The notes under the pieces: generated by a model
What the model was told of the DNA's origin: nothing
The model's input: only the letters and a program-made list of their open reading frames with translations
Databases searched by the model: none
Position numbers and translations under genes: made by a program
DNA from: Planctomycetota bacterium
GTDB taxonomy: Bacteria; Planctomycetota; Planctomycetia; Pirellulales; Pirellulaceae
Reading direction: 5' to 3'
Length of the DNA stretch: 64,000 nt
Assembly (NCBI GenBank): GCA_016872775.1
Contig: VGZA01000020.1
Location: forward strand, 31,033-95,032
Part shown: positions 35,595 through 44,461 of the stretch, piece by piece
Layout of the letters: the number at the start of each line of letters is the position of its first letter
How positions within the stretch are numbered: the stretch's first letter is position 1

Positions 35595-36986
35595 ATGAAC
35601 AGTCGACAGTTGGAGAAGTTGGGAGTTCCTTCGGAGTGCATCCGGGACGCGATCCAAGGCATTCAGCGGGTTGTATCTGCTGGGGAAGCGCGATCGAAGG
35701 AGGTGAAGGTGACGATTCGCGCGATTCTTGCGGCACCGGAGGAGTATCTTTCGGACGCATACTTCGCCGATTTCGCCCGGTCGCTGATTCGGGAGCGCGC
35801 GTTTGTCCGCCCGGAGCCGGTCGCGTATACAACCTGGGGTGAGGCAGGCATCGACGTCGCTTCCCACGTGCAGATGCGCCAGGCGTGCAGTGTGCCTGTG
35901 GCGACTGCGGGAGCATTGATGCCGGACGCGCACGTGGGATATGGATTGCCGATCGGCGGAGTTTTGGCTTGTGATAACGCGGTGATTCCGTATGCAGTCG
36001 GTGTCGATATCGCCTGCCGCATGAAGCTCTCCGTGCTCGACATCGACCCCGAGACGCTGGAATCGCGGTTTCCGATCTACTGCCAGGCGCTGGAAAAGGG
36101 GACTCGTTTCGGAGTCGGCGCGGAGCATGAACGACCGCAGTCGCATCCGGTGATGGACCGCGACTGGTCGATCACGCGGATTACGCGGGAACGCAGAGAT
36201 CGAGCCTGGAAGCAACTGGGAACATCTGGTTCGGGGAACCACTTTGTGGAATTTGGTACGTTATCGTTGAGCGAACCGGTGGCGGAATTAGCGCTCGATC
36301 CGGGCCGGTACGTAGCGATCATGAGCCACAGCGGCAGTCGCGGCGCGGGTGCGGCGGTCTGCTCCACCTACAGTGCCATCGCGCAGTCGAGGCTGCCGCA
36401 GCGATACCAGGACCTGGGGAGGCTGGCGTGGCTGGACTTGAGCAGTGAGGCGGGACAGGAATACTGGGCGGCGATGAACCTGATGGGAGAGTACGCGGCG
36501 GCGAACCACGAGATAATCCACAAGTTGGTGAGCAAACTGTTGGGAGCCTCGATCATCACCGGCGTCGAAAACCACCATAACTTTGCCTGGAAGGAGTCGC
36601 ATCAAGGCAAGAAGTGGATTGTGCATCGCAAGGGAGCGACACCGGCGGGCATGGGTGAACTGGGTGTGATTCCCGGCTCCATGGCTTCTCCGGCGTTCGT
36701 CGTGAGAGGCAAGGGAAATCCTCGCTCGCTCTGTTCCGCGTCCCATGGGGCGGGGCGCCGCATGTCGCGCAAGGCGGCTCGCGATGCATTCAACTTCAAG
36801 TCGGTCAAGCGCGAGCTCGAGAAACAGGGTGTCCATATTCTCTCCGCCGGCGCCGACGAAGTGCCGGGAGTCTACAAGGACATTCACGACGTCATGCGGG
36901 AGCAGTCGGATCTGGTCGAGGTCCTGGCCCGCTTCGATCCTCGCATCGTGAAAATGTGCGACGACGGCAGCCTGGCCGAGGATTAA
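35595..36986 (+). CDS. rtcB: RtcB-family RNA ligase
   Basis: A 463-residue Mn/GTP-dependent RNA ligase that joins 2',3'-cyclic phosphate or 3'-phosphate to 5'-OH ends in RNA repair or tRNA splicing. The conserved blocks are present: MPDAHVGYGLPIGGV (109-123), VDIACRM with the metal Cys 141, GSGNHFVE (212-219), HSGSRG (245-250), NHHN (326-329), HRKGATP (344-350) and SHGAGRRMSR with the guanylated His 384. In many RtcBs the second block is VDIGCGM; here it is VDIACRM, a variant I associate with a bacterial RtcB subgroup. ATG 35595 has GAGG 7 nt upstream; another ATG lies 4 nt earlier out of frame. Neighbours: convergent kinase gene. No archease or RtcA/RtcR gene is adjacent. Confidence 0.93.
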   Translation: MNSRQLEKLGVPSECIRDAIQGIQRVVSAGEARSKEVKVTIRAILAAPEEYLSDAYFADFARSLIRERAFVRPEPVAYTTWGEAGIDVASHVQMRQACSVPVATAGALMPDAHVGYGLPIGGVLACDNAVIPYAVGVDIACRMKLSVLDIDPETLESRFPIYCQALEKGTRFGVGAEHERPQSHPVMDRDWSITRITRERRDRAWKQLGTSGSGNHFVEFGTLSLSEPVAELALDPGRYVAIMSHSGSRGAGAAVCSTYSAIAQSRLPQRYQDLGRLAWLDLSSEAGQEYWAAMNLMGEYAAANHEIIHKLVSKLLGASIITGVENHHNFAWKESHQGKKWIVHRKGATPAGMGELGVIPGSMASPAFVVRGKGNPRSLCSASHGAGRRMSRKAARDAFNFKSVKRELEKQGVHILSAGADEVPGVYKDIHDVMREQSDLVEVLARFDPRIVKMCDDGSLAED

Positions 36987-37094
36987 GTTGCGCCTTCGTG
37001 TGAGCGCGTGGCAGGGGCTTCCAGTCTATATGCTGATAAACAGTCGTCACGGATCGGTGGGAAACGAGTTGCGCGCGTGCCGGCGATCGTTCGC

Positions 37095-38822
37095 TTAGCG
37101 CGACGACTCGAGTCGTCGCCGCTGGCGATAGTATTTGAGGCCCGGCACGAAGAAAGCCAGGGCCGAGACGGTGCCGAAAATCAGATGGCTCCATTCCGGC
37201 CAGAAAGCCATGGCGGCGGCGGAAGCGAATAGCGCCGCCGATGCGAAGTAGAACATCCCCGACAAAATTCCGGCTTTGACCAGGAACACCATGCCCGTGA
37301 TCAGGCCCAGCACGGGCGACAAGCGAAGGACTTCCAGGCCCAGCCAGGCTTCCAGCGGGAACAGCAGCGCTATGCAGATCATCGACGCCGCCCAGACGTG
37401 GGCAATCTGCCGTTCGACGAACAGCACAGGTCCGATTCGTCGTCGCAGCAGCCAGAACACGCCCGCCCAGGTCCAGAGCGCGAGCGTCCAAAGCGCGACG
37501 TAATGCCAGCGATTGCGGTCTCCTTGCCAAGAGAGCAGGCTGGTCATCAGGCAGACCACCCACAGCACCAGGCTATGCCACATCCAGAGCAGCCCCCAAT
37601 TTTCGAGTACCGTTGCGTGATGGGTTTCGCGGAACAGCCTGGCGACAACCTGGCTGAGCCGTCCGCTCCGCGCCATCAGCGGTTCGTCCTGGAGGTAGGC
37701 TTCGAGATCGTCCGCGAGCTGGGCGGCGGAGGGATAGCGAAGGTCGCGTGGCTTCTGCAGGCACCGCAGCGTCACCAATTCCAGGTCGCGATCCGCCGGA
37801 GGGTATGCGATTCGCGGTGGAACGGGGTCTTCGCCCAAAACCATCAACACGGTATCAAGCGGCGTCGGACCTTGAAACGGCGGACGACCGGTGACCGCAT
37901 GATAGAGAATTGATCCAAGGCTGAAGACGTCGGTGCCGGGTCCCAAGATTCCGCGATCCCCGGCCGCCTGTTCCGGCGCCATGTAGGCGGGGGTGCCAAG
38001 GATCGACCCGGTACGCGTCAGGCTGTCGCCGGCGGCCGCGCGTTTGGCAAGCCCGAAGTCGACGACGTGCGGTTCTCCGGTGGTATCAAGCAGAATATTC
38101 GATGGCTTGAGATCCCGATGCAGTACACCCTGGCTATGGGCGAAATGGACGGCGCGCGCCACCTTGGCGATTACGCGCGCCGCCTCTCTGCCCGGTAGCG
38201 GCCCGCGGCCGAGTCGTTGCGCGAGTGTCTCCCCCGCAACGTATTTCATGCTGTAGAACGGCTGCCCGTTCAGCTCGCCGACTTCATACACTGGCACAAT
38301 CCCCGGATGGTGCAGCCGCGCGGCTGCCTCGGCCTCGAAACGGAACCGTTGCCGGTCGGCGGGAGTGGCGAGTTGGCCGCGCAAAATCATCTTCACCGCC
38401 ACTTCGCGGTCCAGGCTGATCTGACGCGCGAGATAAACCACCCCCATCCCGCCACGCCCGATCTCCGCCAGAAATTCGTAGTCGCCGATCCGGCCCGGCA
38501 GTGACTCGCCAGCGACGACTGCGCTCAGATTCCACCGATCAGGGTCGGCGTCCCGCGCCTCGGGCGACTCGGCCTGCGTATCCGATATTGGAGCACCACC
38601 GCGCACCGGGCTGGCAGCGGCGAGACTGCTCGCCGTCCCACCCGCCGCGGCCGAAACGACCACCGCACCCCAGAGATAACGAAGCTCGTCCGCCAGATCG
38701 GGATGCTGACGGCACTCGGCCTCGAGGTCGACAACCTGTCCACGTTGGGCGCATTCGGAGAGTCGGGTCAGCAGGTCCGCGAGACGAGCGTCCCGCGCGT
38801 CGTCGACACGGGTGTCATTCAC
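37095..38822 (-). CDS. Membrane Ser/Thr protein kinase
   Basis: A 575-residue PknB-type kinase. An N-terminal regulatory helix region (1-108) resembles that of planctomycete kinases paired with ECF sigma factors (LADLLTRLSECAQRGQ, then HPDLADELRYLWGAV). The kinase domain is about 115-380: IGRGGMGVVY (121-130), ATP-binding Lys 144 in VAVKM, HRDLKPSN (235-242), DFG (255-257) and APE (282-284). A hydrophobic region (about 415-560) with several helices anchors it in the membrane, and no extracellular sensor domain is evident. It starts 31 nt after the sigma gene's stop, so the two are co-transcribed. The C-terminal LESSR is encoded by the palindrome at 37101-37118. Confidence 0.93.
   Translation of the reverse strand: MNDTRVDDARDARLADLLTRLSECAQRGQVVDLEAECRQHPDLADELRYLWGAVVVSAAAGGTASSLAAASPVRGGAPISDTQAESPEARDADPDRWNLSAVVAGESLPGRIGDYEFLAEIGRGGMGVVYLARQISLDREVAVKMILRGQLATPADRQRFRFEAEAAARLHHPGIVPVYEVGELNGQPFYSMKYVAGETLAQRLGRGPLPGREAARVIAKVARAVHFAHSQGVLHRDLKPSNILLDTTGEPHVVDFGLAKRAAAGDSLTRTGSILGTPAYMAPEQAAGDRGILGPGTDVFSLGSILYHAVTGRPPFQGPTPLDTVLMVLGEDPVPPRIAYPPADRDLELVTLRCLQKPRDLRYPSAAQLADDLEAYLQDEPLMARSGRLSQVVARLFRETHHATVLENWGLLWMWHSLVLWVVCLMTSLLSWQGDRNRWHYVALWTLALWTWAGVFWLLRRRIGPVLFVERQIAHVWAASMICIALLFPLEAWLGLEVLRLSPVLGLITGMVFLVKAGILSGMFYFASAALFASAAAMAFWPEWSHLIFGTVSALAFFVPGLKYYRQRRRLESSR
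37101..37118. repeat. Perfect 18-bp palindrome at the end of the kinase gene
   Basis: CGACGACTCGAGTCGTCG reads identically on both strands. It lies in the last codons of the kinase gene next to its TAA stop and at the convergent end with rtcB, so it may act as a terminator hairpin or be another repeat family. Confidence 0.8.
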
Positions 38823-38853
38823 GGCAGTTTCGTTCTTTCGACCCTAAGCGTTT

Positions 38854-39492
38854 TCATGTCGCATCCGACTCCCGGACGGTGCCGTCAAAAAAGGAGCGGA
38901 GTTTGCGGATCGCGCGCAGGTACCGCATGCTGGCCGCCGGTTCGCTCAATCCCAGCACGGCGGCGACTTCCTGATTCGTCAGTTGTTCGTAATGCCGCAT
39001 CAATATGATCTCGTGGTCCGCCTCATCCAGCCGCACCAGAGCCTGTTCGACGACCTGCGCCAGTTCCCGTTGTGCCGCCGCCGCCGCGGGAGTTATCTCG
39101 CGATCCATCAACTGCGCCGCAAGGTCCATCGTGGAGTGGTCCATGCCCGGCGGCAATTGGTTCGGCTGCTCGCGGTCGACGCTGCGTTTGCCCGAGCCTC
39201 GATGGCGGCGATGCGCATCAATGATCCGGTCGCGCGCGATCTGACGCAACCAGAGATGAAAGTCGAGCAACGGGTTCTCAAGATAGCCCGACAGCCGACG
39301 GTGCGCTTCAACCAACACGTCCTGCACCACGTCGCTGACGTCCAGCCGCTTCTGGATCCGGGCGTCCAACCGCATTTTCACCAGCCGCTTTACACTGTCC
39401 CGATGCCGCTCGAGCAACCGGTTCACCGCATCGGCATCGCCCGATCGGACTTCCGCCAGAAGCTCCTGAGTTGTCTCTCCCGTGGGCCACAT
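38854..39492 (-). CDS. ECF-family RNA polymerase sigma factor
   Basis: A 212-residue sigma factor of the ECF group with regions 2 and 4. Region 2 covers about 40-110 (RLDVSDVVQDVLVEAHRRL, LLDFHLWLRQIARDRIIDAH), with Arg/Asp pairs matching the sigma70 region 2 core-binding motif. Region 4 is near 148-200 (ALVRLDEADHEIILMRHYEQ, then NQEVAAVLGLSEPAASMRYL), a helix-turn-helix that binds the -35. The length between is short and Pro/His-rich (GMDHSTMDLAAQLMDREITP). This layout (sigma then Ser/Thr kinase 31 nt later) is the planctomycete ECF-kinase arrangement in which the kinase probably controls sigma activity. The ATG at 39492 was chosen because the longer open frame upstream overlaps the DUF1501 gene. 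Its regulon is unknown. Confidence 0.92.
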   Translation of the reverse strand: MWPTGETTQELLAEVRSGDADAVNRLLERHRDSVKRLVKMRLDARIQKRLDVSDVVQDVLVEAHRRLSGYLENPLLDFHLWLRQIARDRIIDAHRRHRGSGKRSVDREQPNQLPPGMDHSTMDLAAQLMDREITPAAAAAQRELAQVVEQALVRLDEADHEIILMRHYEQLTNQEVAAVLGLSEPAASMRYLRAIRKLRSFFDGTVRESDAT

Positions 39493-39544
39493 GCGCCTAT
39501 TATCTTCAGGGAGGCCGCGGCGTGACAAGAGTCGAGCCCGAGCG

Positions 39545-41020
39545 TCAGGCGAGGATCGGGCGAATCGGCTGACCGAAATCAATATCCAGCCGTTTGCGGC
39601 CAGGAATCTCCAGCCGACGCGGGTCGAGTCCCAGCAGGTGCAACACCGTCGCATGGATATCCGTGACATAATGGCGGTCCTCGACCGCATGGAACCCCAG
39701 TTCGTCGGTCTTGCCATGCGCCACACCGCTGCGAATCCCGCCGCCGGCCATCAAGACCGAGAATCCGTAAGGATGGTGGTCGCGGCCGTCGCCGCCCTGG
39801 GCGCCAGGAGTACGGCCGAATTCGGTCCCGAGTACGACGATCGTTTCGTCCAATAAACCGCGCTGCTTCAGGTCGCGCAGCAACGAGCCGATCGGCTGAT
39901 CGACCTGTTCACAGAGCTTCGCATGGCCGGCTTTGAGGCCTCCATGGGCATCCCAGTCACCGGCCCCGCCGTTGCTACCGTGGAAAATCTGCACGAAGCG
40001 AACTCCTTGCTCGACCAATCGCCGCGCCGCCAGGCATTGCTGTCCGAATGTCTTGGTGGCTGGCTTGTTCAGCCCGTAAGCGTCCAACGTCGACGCCGTC
40101 TCCGCCGCGAAGTCGACAATGTTCGGCACCGCCGTCTGCATGTGGAACGCCAGTTCGTACGATTTGATCCGGGCTGCCAGCTGCGGATCGTCCGGATACT
40201 CGATGCCGGCCAGACGATTCAAACGACCCAGCAGTCGAAATTCCGCTTCCTGTTCTTCGCGATACACTTCCCGTCCAGGAACGGCGAACGGAAGCGGGTT
40301 CGCGGGATCGATCGCCAGCTGCACGCCGTTATGTTCCGGACCAAGATAATTCGCTCCATGCCCGCCGACGCCACCGCAACAGTCGGCGATCGGAGTGCCC
40401 ATCACAATGAACTGGGGCAGCGTCTCGTTGAGGGTTCCGAGTCCATAATGGGTCCAGGCCCCGATGGTCGGCAAAGGACCTTCCAACACATGGCGACCGG
40501 TGTGGAACTGCAGTTGAGCACCGTGATTGTTGTCGGTTGTCCACATGCTCCGCACCAGCGCGACGTCGTCGGCCGACTGGGCGAGGTGCGGCCACCAGTC
40601 ACTGATCTCCAGGCCGCTCTCGCCGTGCCGGCCGAATCCAACCTGCATCGGGAACACGGACGGGTGCACCTTGTGCAGCCCAACGACCAGCTCCCGCAGG
40701 TTCTTTTTGAGATAAGGAGAATCGAGCGCCTCCTTGTACGGAGTCTGGTCGATCGTCTTGCCGGCATACTTGTTGAGCTCCGGTTTCGGGTCAAAGCTCT
40801 CCATCTGACTCATGCCGCCAATTAAAAAGATCCAGATGACGCTTTTGGCCCGGGGCTTGAAATGCGGCTTACCGTCCGATGCGCCACTGACAACACCATC
40901 CGCGGCGCGAGCAATTCGATCCTGGTGCAGCAACGACCCGAGCGCCAGCCCGGTAAAGCCCATTCCCGCATCCGCCAGGAATTCACGCCGCCCGATTGAT
41001 CGAAAACCGTCCCCTAACAT
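39545..41020 (-). CDS. DUF1501 family Tat-exported protein
   Basis: A 491-residue DUF1501 protein. The signal has [17 protein letters not shown] residues ([20 protein letters not shown], about 8-27). Signature [20 protein letters not shown] (about 60-79), then a longer spacer before [39 protein letters not shown] and the final [20 protein letters not shown]. It is longer than the two other DUF1501 proteins in the window. The ATG at 41020, with GGAG 8 nt upstream, is preferred over an upstream TTG. It lies 52 nt before the sigma gene on the same strand. There is no DUF1549 partner next to it here. Confidence 0.93.
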   Translation of the reverse strand: MLGDGFRSIGRREFLADAGMGFTGLALGSLLHQDRIARAADGVVSGASDGKPHFKPRAKSVIWIFLIGGMSQMESFDPKPELNKYAGKTIDQTPYKEALDSPYLKKNLRELVVGLHKVHPSVFPMQVGFGRHGESGLEISDWWPHLAQSADDVALVRSMWTTDNNHGAQLQFHTGRHVLEGPLPTIGAWTHYGLGTLNETLPQFIVMGTPIADCCGGVGGHGANYLGPEHNGVQLAIDPANPLPFAVPGREVYREEQEAEFRLLGRLNRLAGIEYPDDPQLAARIKSYELAFHMQTAVPNIVDFAAETASTLDAYGLNKPATKTFGQQCLAARRLVEQGVRFVQIFHGSNGGAGDWDAHGGLKAGHAKLCEQVDQPIGSLLRDLKQRGLLDETIVVLGTEFGRTPGAQGGDGRDHHPYGFSVLMAGGGIRSGVAHGKTDELGFHAVEDRHYVTDIHATVLHLLGLDPRRLEIPGRKRLDIDFGQPIRPILA

Positions 41021-41111
41021 CGCGAACACTCCACTCCCGCCCAAGGATCGATCCTGCCTTTGTCATACTTTCCGCCCGTTCGCTTTGCAATGTCGGGAAC
41101 GGGGAACAAAG

Positions 41112-41657
41112 TCAGGAGCGCAGCAATTCGGCGAATGCCTCTCGGAACTTGTCGATCTTGGGTCGGATGACGGCGATGCAGTACGGCTGCCACGGATTGC
41201 GCTCGTAGAATTCCTGATGCTCGTGTTCCGCCGGATAAAACGTCCGGTAGGGCTCGCATGTCGTCACGATCGGCCGAGAAAATGCGCCGGCCGCATCCAG
41301 CCGGCGGATACAGTCCTGGGCCGTCGCCAGTTGGGGATCGTCGTGATGAAAAATGACCGAGCGGTACTGGGTTCCCACGTCGTTTCCCTGGCGGTTCCTG
41401 GTCGTCGGATCGTGGGTCTTGAAAAAGACCTCGAGCAGCTGTGCGAACGACACCTGGCTGGGGTCGAAGCGCACCTGGATGGCCTCGGCATGTCCCGTAT
41501 CACCGCTGCATACCTGTTTATAGCTTGGATTGGCGCCGCCGCCGCCACAGTAACCCGAGACGACCGACTGCACGCCCCGCAATTCCCGAAACACCGCTTC
41601 GGTGCACCAGAAGCAGCCACCGCCCAATGTTGCAGTTTGGAACCCGTCACTGCTCAT
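41112..41657 (-). CDS. msrA: Peptide methionine sulfoxide reductase MsrA
   Basis: A 181-residue cytosolic enzyme that reduces free or protein-bound methionine-S-sulfoxide. The catalytic motif GCFWC begins at residue 14, and YKQVCSGDTGHAEAI, the Arg/Asp region RNRQGNDVGTQYRS and AEHEHQEFY follow, as in the family. Cys 18 of GCFWC and the further Cys in the sequence may form the recycling pair. It follows the SDR gene by 9 nt on the same strand, so the two are co-transcribed; a functional link is not obvious. A second, exported MsrA-MsrB fusion is encoded at 54702. Confidence 0.96.
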   Translation of the reverse strand: MSSDGFQTATLGGGCFWCTEAVFRELRGVQSVVSGYCGGGGANPSYKQVCSGDTGHAEAIQVRFDPSQVSFAQLLEVFFKTHDPTTRNRQGNDVGTQYRSVIFHHDDPQLATAQDCIRRLDAAGAFSRPIVTTCEPYRTFYPAEHEHQEFYERNPWQPYCIAVIRPKIDKFREAFAELLRS

Positions 41658-41666
41658 CGCCGTCTT

Positions 41667-42437
41667 TCAGTCGAAAGTTCTGCAGAGAGTTCCGCCGTCC
41701 GCGACGATAACATTGCCGGTAACAAATGCGCCGGCGTCGGTGCCGAGCATTAATGCTGGGCCGACCATATCGATCGGTTGTCCCCAGCGCTTCACGGCGG
41801 TCAGCTCGGCGAACTTCTGCTTTTGCTGATCGTTCAAAATCGTCATCGGCAGGTCGGTGGCCACCGGTCCTGGCGCGATACAGTTGACGGTGATGCCGTG
41901 AGGTCCGAGTTCGAGCGCTTGAGCGCGTGTCATGCCGATCAGGGCGGCCTTGGTGGCGGAATAGCAACCGCGTGCCGGATTCGAGGCGAGTCCCATGATC
42001 GACGAGATGTAGATGATTCGGCCCCACTTGCGTTCGATCATCGGCTTGACGACGGCCCGGGACAACCGCATGCAACTCGTGAGATTCAGCTCCACGATTC
42101 CGTCCCAGGTGTCGTCATCCGTCTCGACAAGCGTCTGGGGCTTATTGCTGCCGGCATTGTTGACAAGGATATCGACTCGGCCGAAAGTCTTGAGCGCCCA
42201 AGTCGCGAGTGCGTCCGATTGATCGCGCTGCTTCATATCGGCGACCAAGGATTCGACGCGGACCTGCAGCCCGTCGCGGATCGAGTCGACAGCGTCCCGC
42301 AATTCGTCCGCGTGTCGGGCGCTGATCGCCACATGGGCGCCGGCTTCCGCATAGCCCCGCGCGATCGCTTTACCAATTCCTTTGCTGCCGCCCGTGACGA
42401 GCGCGACACGTCCCGACAAGTCCCAGAGTTTGTTCAT
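41667..42437 (-). CDS. Short-chain dehydrogenase/reductase (SDR), classical type
   Basis: A 256-residue classical SDR. The cofactor motif TGGSKGIG is at residues 15-22, NNAG near 92-95, the catalytic Ser in ISSIMG and YxxxK in YSATK (about 159-163). It prefers NAD(H) or NADP(H) and reduces or oxidises a carbonyl, alcohol or sugar; substrate unknown. The arginine in ISARHAD after the second beta-strand may favour NADP. It is followed by msrA after 9 nt and preceded by the LeuB-like gene after 24 nt on the same strand, so these three likely form an operon. Confidence 0.93.
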   Translation of the reverse strand: MNKLWDLSGRVALVTGGSKGIGKAIARGYAEAGAHVAISARHADELRDAVDSIRDGLQVRVESLVADMKQRDQSDALATWALKTFGRVDILVNNAGSNKPQTLVETDDDTWDGIVELNLTSCMRLSRAVVKPMIERKWGRIIYISSIMGLASNPARGCYSATKAALIGMTRAQALELGPHGITVNCIAPGPVATDLPMTILNDQQKQKFAELTAVKRWGQPIDMVGPALMLGTDAGAFVTGNVIVADGGTLCRTFD

Positions 42438-42461
42438 GCGATCTGTCTCCTCTTCGCTGTT

Positions 42462-43535
42462 TCAGAGCGCGGCAACGACCAGGTTGCCGACTTCGCTGGT
42501 AGAGCATCCCATCTTGCCCGCCGACTGGCTTGCCATTTTCGTGCCGGTAACCACCTGGATTGCTTTCATGATCCGGGCTCCCGCCGCGGGTTGCCCGCTA
42601 TGCTCCAGCAGCATGGACATGGCGCTGATCGCGGCGATCGGGTTGATCACATTCAAGCCGGTGTATTTGGGGGCACTCCCGCCCATCGGCTCGAACATGC
42701 TCACGCCGCCCGGATCGGGATTGATATTGCCGCCGGCGGCAACTCCAAGTCCGCCTTGGATGATCGCGCCCAGGTCGGTGATAATGTCGCCAAACATATT
42801 GGTCGTAACAATCACGTCGTAATGCTCGGGGTTCTTCACCATCCACATGCAACAGGCGTCGACGTGGTTATAGTCCATTTCGACGTCGGGATATTCCCGG
42901 GCGACCGATTCAAATGTCCTCCACCAGAGATCGTGGCCGAAGGTGAGCACGTTGGTCTTGGCAACCAGGGTCAAACGCTTACCTTTCGGGTTGTTCCGTT
43001 TGCGCGTGTACTCGAACGCCCAGCGAATGCACCGTTCGCACCCTTTGCGTGTGTAGACAGCGGTTTGCGTGGCGACTTCATCGGCCGTCCCTTTCTTCAG
43101 GAATCCACCGGTGCCACAGTACATGTCCTCGGTGTTTTCGCGGACGACGACGAAATCGATGTCTTTGCTGGTCTTGCCGGCCAGGGGCGTTTCGACACCG
43201 GCGTACAGTTTCACGGGGCGCAGATTGATGTATTGATCGAGCTGGAATCGTAATTCCAGCAGGAGTCCTTTTTCCAGGATGCCTGGTTTGACTTCGGGGT
43301 GTCCCACGGCGCCCAGGTAAATCGCGTCGAATTCCCGCAATGCTTCGACGGCGCCGGCGGGCAGCGTTTCGTTCGTTCGCAGGTAGCGTTCCCCACCCCA
43401 ATCAAATTCCTTGGTGGAATAATTGAATCTTTCCAGTCGAGCGACGGCGGCAAGCACTTTCAATGCCTCGGCCGTAACTTCCGGGCCGGTGCCATCTCCG
43501 GGAATAATTGCCAATTTCAGCGCCGACGCACTCAC
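42462..43535 (-). CDS. leuB: Isocitrate/isopropylmalate dehydrogenase family, likely 3-isopropylmalate dehydrogenase (actinobacterial-type LeuB)
   Basis: A 357-residue NAD-dependent beta-decarboxylating dehydrogenase. Motifs: IPGDGTGPEVT (about 10-20), AVGHPEVKPGILEKGLLLEL then RFQLDQYINLRPVKLY (a pattern I associate with actinobacterial LeuB), RENTEDMYCGTGG (substrate region), and NMFGDIITDLGAIIQGGLGV (family signature). The RENTE block resembles isocitrate or tartrate dehydrogenases, so the substrate is not certain. The start is a GTG at 43535 with GGAG 8 nt upstream, which gives the usual family N-terminus; the open frame further up is unlikely. Promoter TTGTGA-N17-TAGAAT precedes it. Second-best guess: tartrate/homoisocitrate type. 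Confidence 0.85.
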   Translation of the reverse strand: MSASALKLAIIPGDGTGPEVTAEALKVLAAVARLERFNYSTKEFDWGGERYLRTNETLPAGAVEALREFDAIYLGAVGHPEVKPGILEKGLLLELRFQLDQYINLRPVKLYAGVETPLAGKTSKDIDFVVVRENTEDMYCGTGGFLKKGTADEVATQTAVYTRKGCERCIRWAFEYTRKRNNPKGKRLTLVAKTNVLTFGHDLWWRTFESVAREYPDVEMDYNHVDACCMWMVKNPEHYDVIVTTNMFGDIITDLGAIIQGGLGVAAGGNINPDPGGVSMFEPMGGSAPKYTGLNVINPIAAISAMSMLLEHSGQPAAGARIMKAIQVVTGTKMASQSAGKMGCSTSEVGNLVVAAL

Positions 43536-43579
43536 GTTGAACACTCCTGGAAACCAAAGGCCGTTCGAATAATGCGGCG

Positions 43580-43608
43580 ATTCTAGCAGTGCCATTCCAT
43601 GGTCACAA
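43580..43608 (-). promoter_or_regulatory. Promoter TTGTGA-N17-TAGAAT for the leuB-like operon
   Basis: On the minus strand TTGTGA (43608-43603) and TAGAAT (43585-43580) are 17 bp apart, 45 nt upstream of the GTG start. Matches the consensus pair seen at 56099 in hexamers and nearly in spacing. Confidence 0.65.
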
Positions 43609-43702
43609 GGCTCGCGCCGCCGGCTCCGGCGGGGCGAAGACGGGGGGAATGTCGGAGCCTTGGGTCCAGCGCCTCTTGGGCCAATGCACCGCGAACTTGC
43701 GC

Positions 43703-44461
43703 TCAGGCGCGTGCAAGCTCCGCCACTGCGTCACGGATGTCGCGCAGCAGTGCTACTTGGTCGGCTTGCCAGCCCCTGGCTGGCATGGCGAGGCCGCGCC
43801 GACTCGATGCCGGTTCGTCGCCCAGCCCGGCGGAACGGGACTGCATTAATTGCTTCAAGATCCTGTCGCGCACTTCTTGCGCGTTGCCGATCCCTTCGAT
43901 CAGGCCGAAATGAGCGCCCATGTTACCGCCGTGCCCGGGCTGCCCGCCACCATGTCCGCCTCCACCCGCCGTCTGTACCACGACGTCGGCGATTCCGAAA
44001 TAACGCTGCAATGGTCCTTGCGAGACCGAAACGTTCTGGATGTTCTCGAACGTGATCGTCGTCTCATGAATCACCCAGATGCCGCGACGGATCCGCATGC
44101 TCTTGCTGCTCATGACGTAGCGCGTCGTATCGAACCGCAAGTGCAGCGCCAGGTACATCATCATTGCCAGCAGCGACAGGATCGCCAGAAACGGCAATGT
44201 CAGCAGCAGACCGACAAGCGGTACAGCGATGATCAAGGCGACGCATAGCGCCAACCAAAGAGACTTCTGCAGCACAAACAAAATCCAGAAATTCAACTTG
44301 AGATAGCGCAACCAGTTTTCCGAGGGCGCGAATGACTCCAACCGTTCGCCGGACGGAACGGGCAGTGTCGGCGGTTCACCGGGGACGTGAAACCAACGCA
44401 AAAGGATCGACCAGACGCCTCGGTATACCCAACGCGACGCGTCCCGCAACGGTTCGCTCAT
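43703..44461 (-). CDS. Bacterial PH-domain (bPH2) membrane protein with Gly/His-rich linker
   Basis: A 252-residue membrane protein of the YdbS-like bPH2 family. Two hydrophobic segments (about 58-78 and 84-107) anchor it; a pleckstrin-homology-like domain follows (YVMSSKSMRIRRGIWVIHETTI, then FENIQNVSVSQGPLQRYFGI). Between this domain and the C-terminal helix is a linker of Gly and His (GGGGHGGGQPGHGGNMGAHF, about 168-187) that may bind metal, unusual for the family. It overlaps the next bPH2 gene by ATGA, so the two are coupled and probably form a complex. Function of the family: membrane association, otherwise unknown. Confidence 0.85.
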   Translation of the reverse strand: MSEPLRDASRWVYRGVWSILLRWFHVPGEPPTLPVPSGERLESFAPSENWLRYLKLNFWILFVLQKSLWLALCVALIIAVPLVGLLLTLPFLAILSLLAMMMYLALHLRFDTTRYVMSSKSMRIRRGIWVIHETTITFENIQNVSVSQGPLQRYFGIADVVVQTAGGGGHGGGQPGHGGNMGAHFGLIEGIGNAQEVRDRILKQLMQSRSAGLGDEPASSRRGLAMPARGWQADQVALLRDIRDAVAELARA

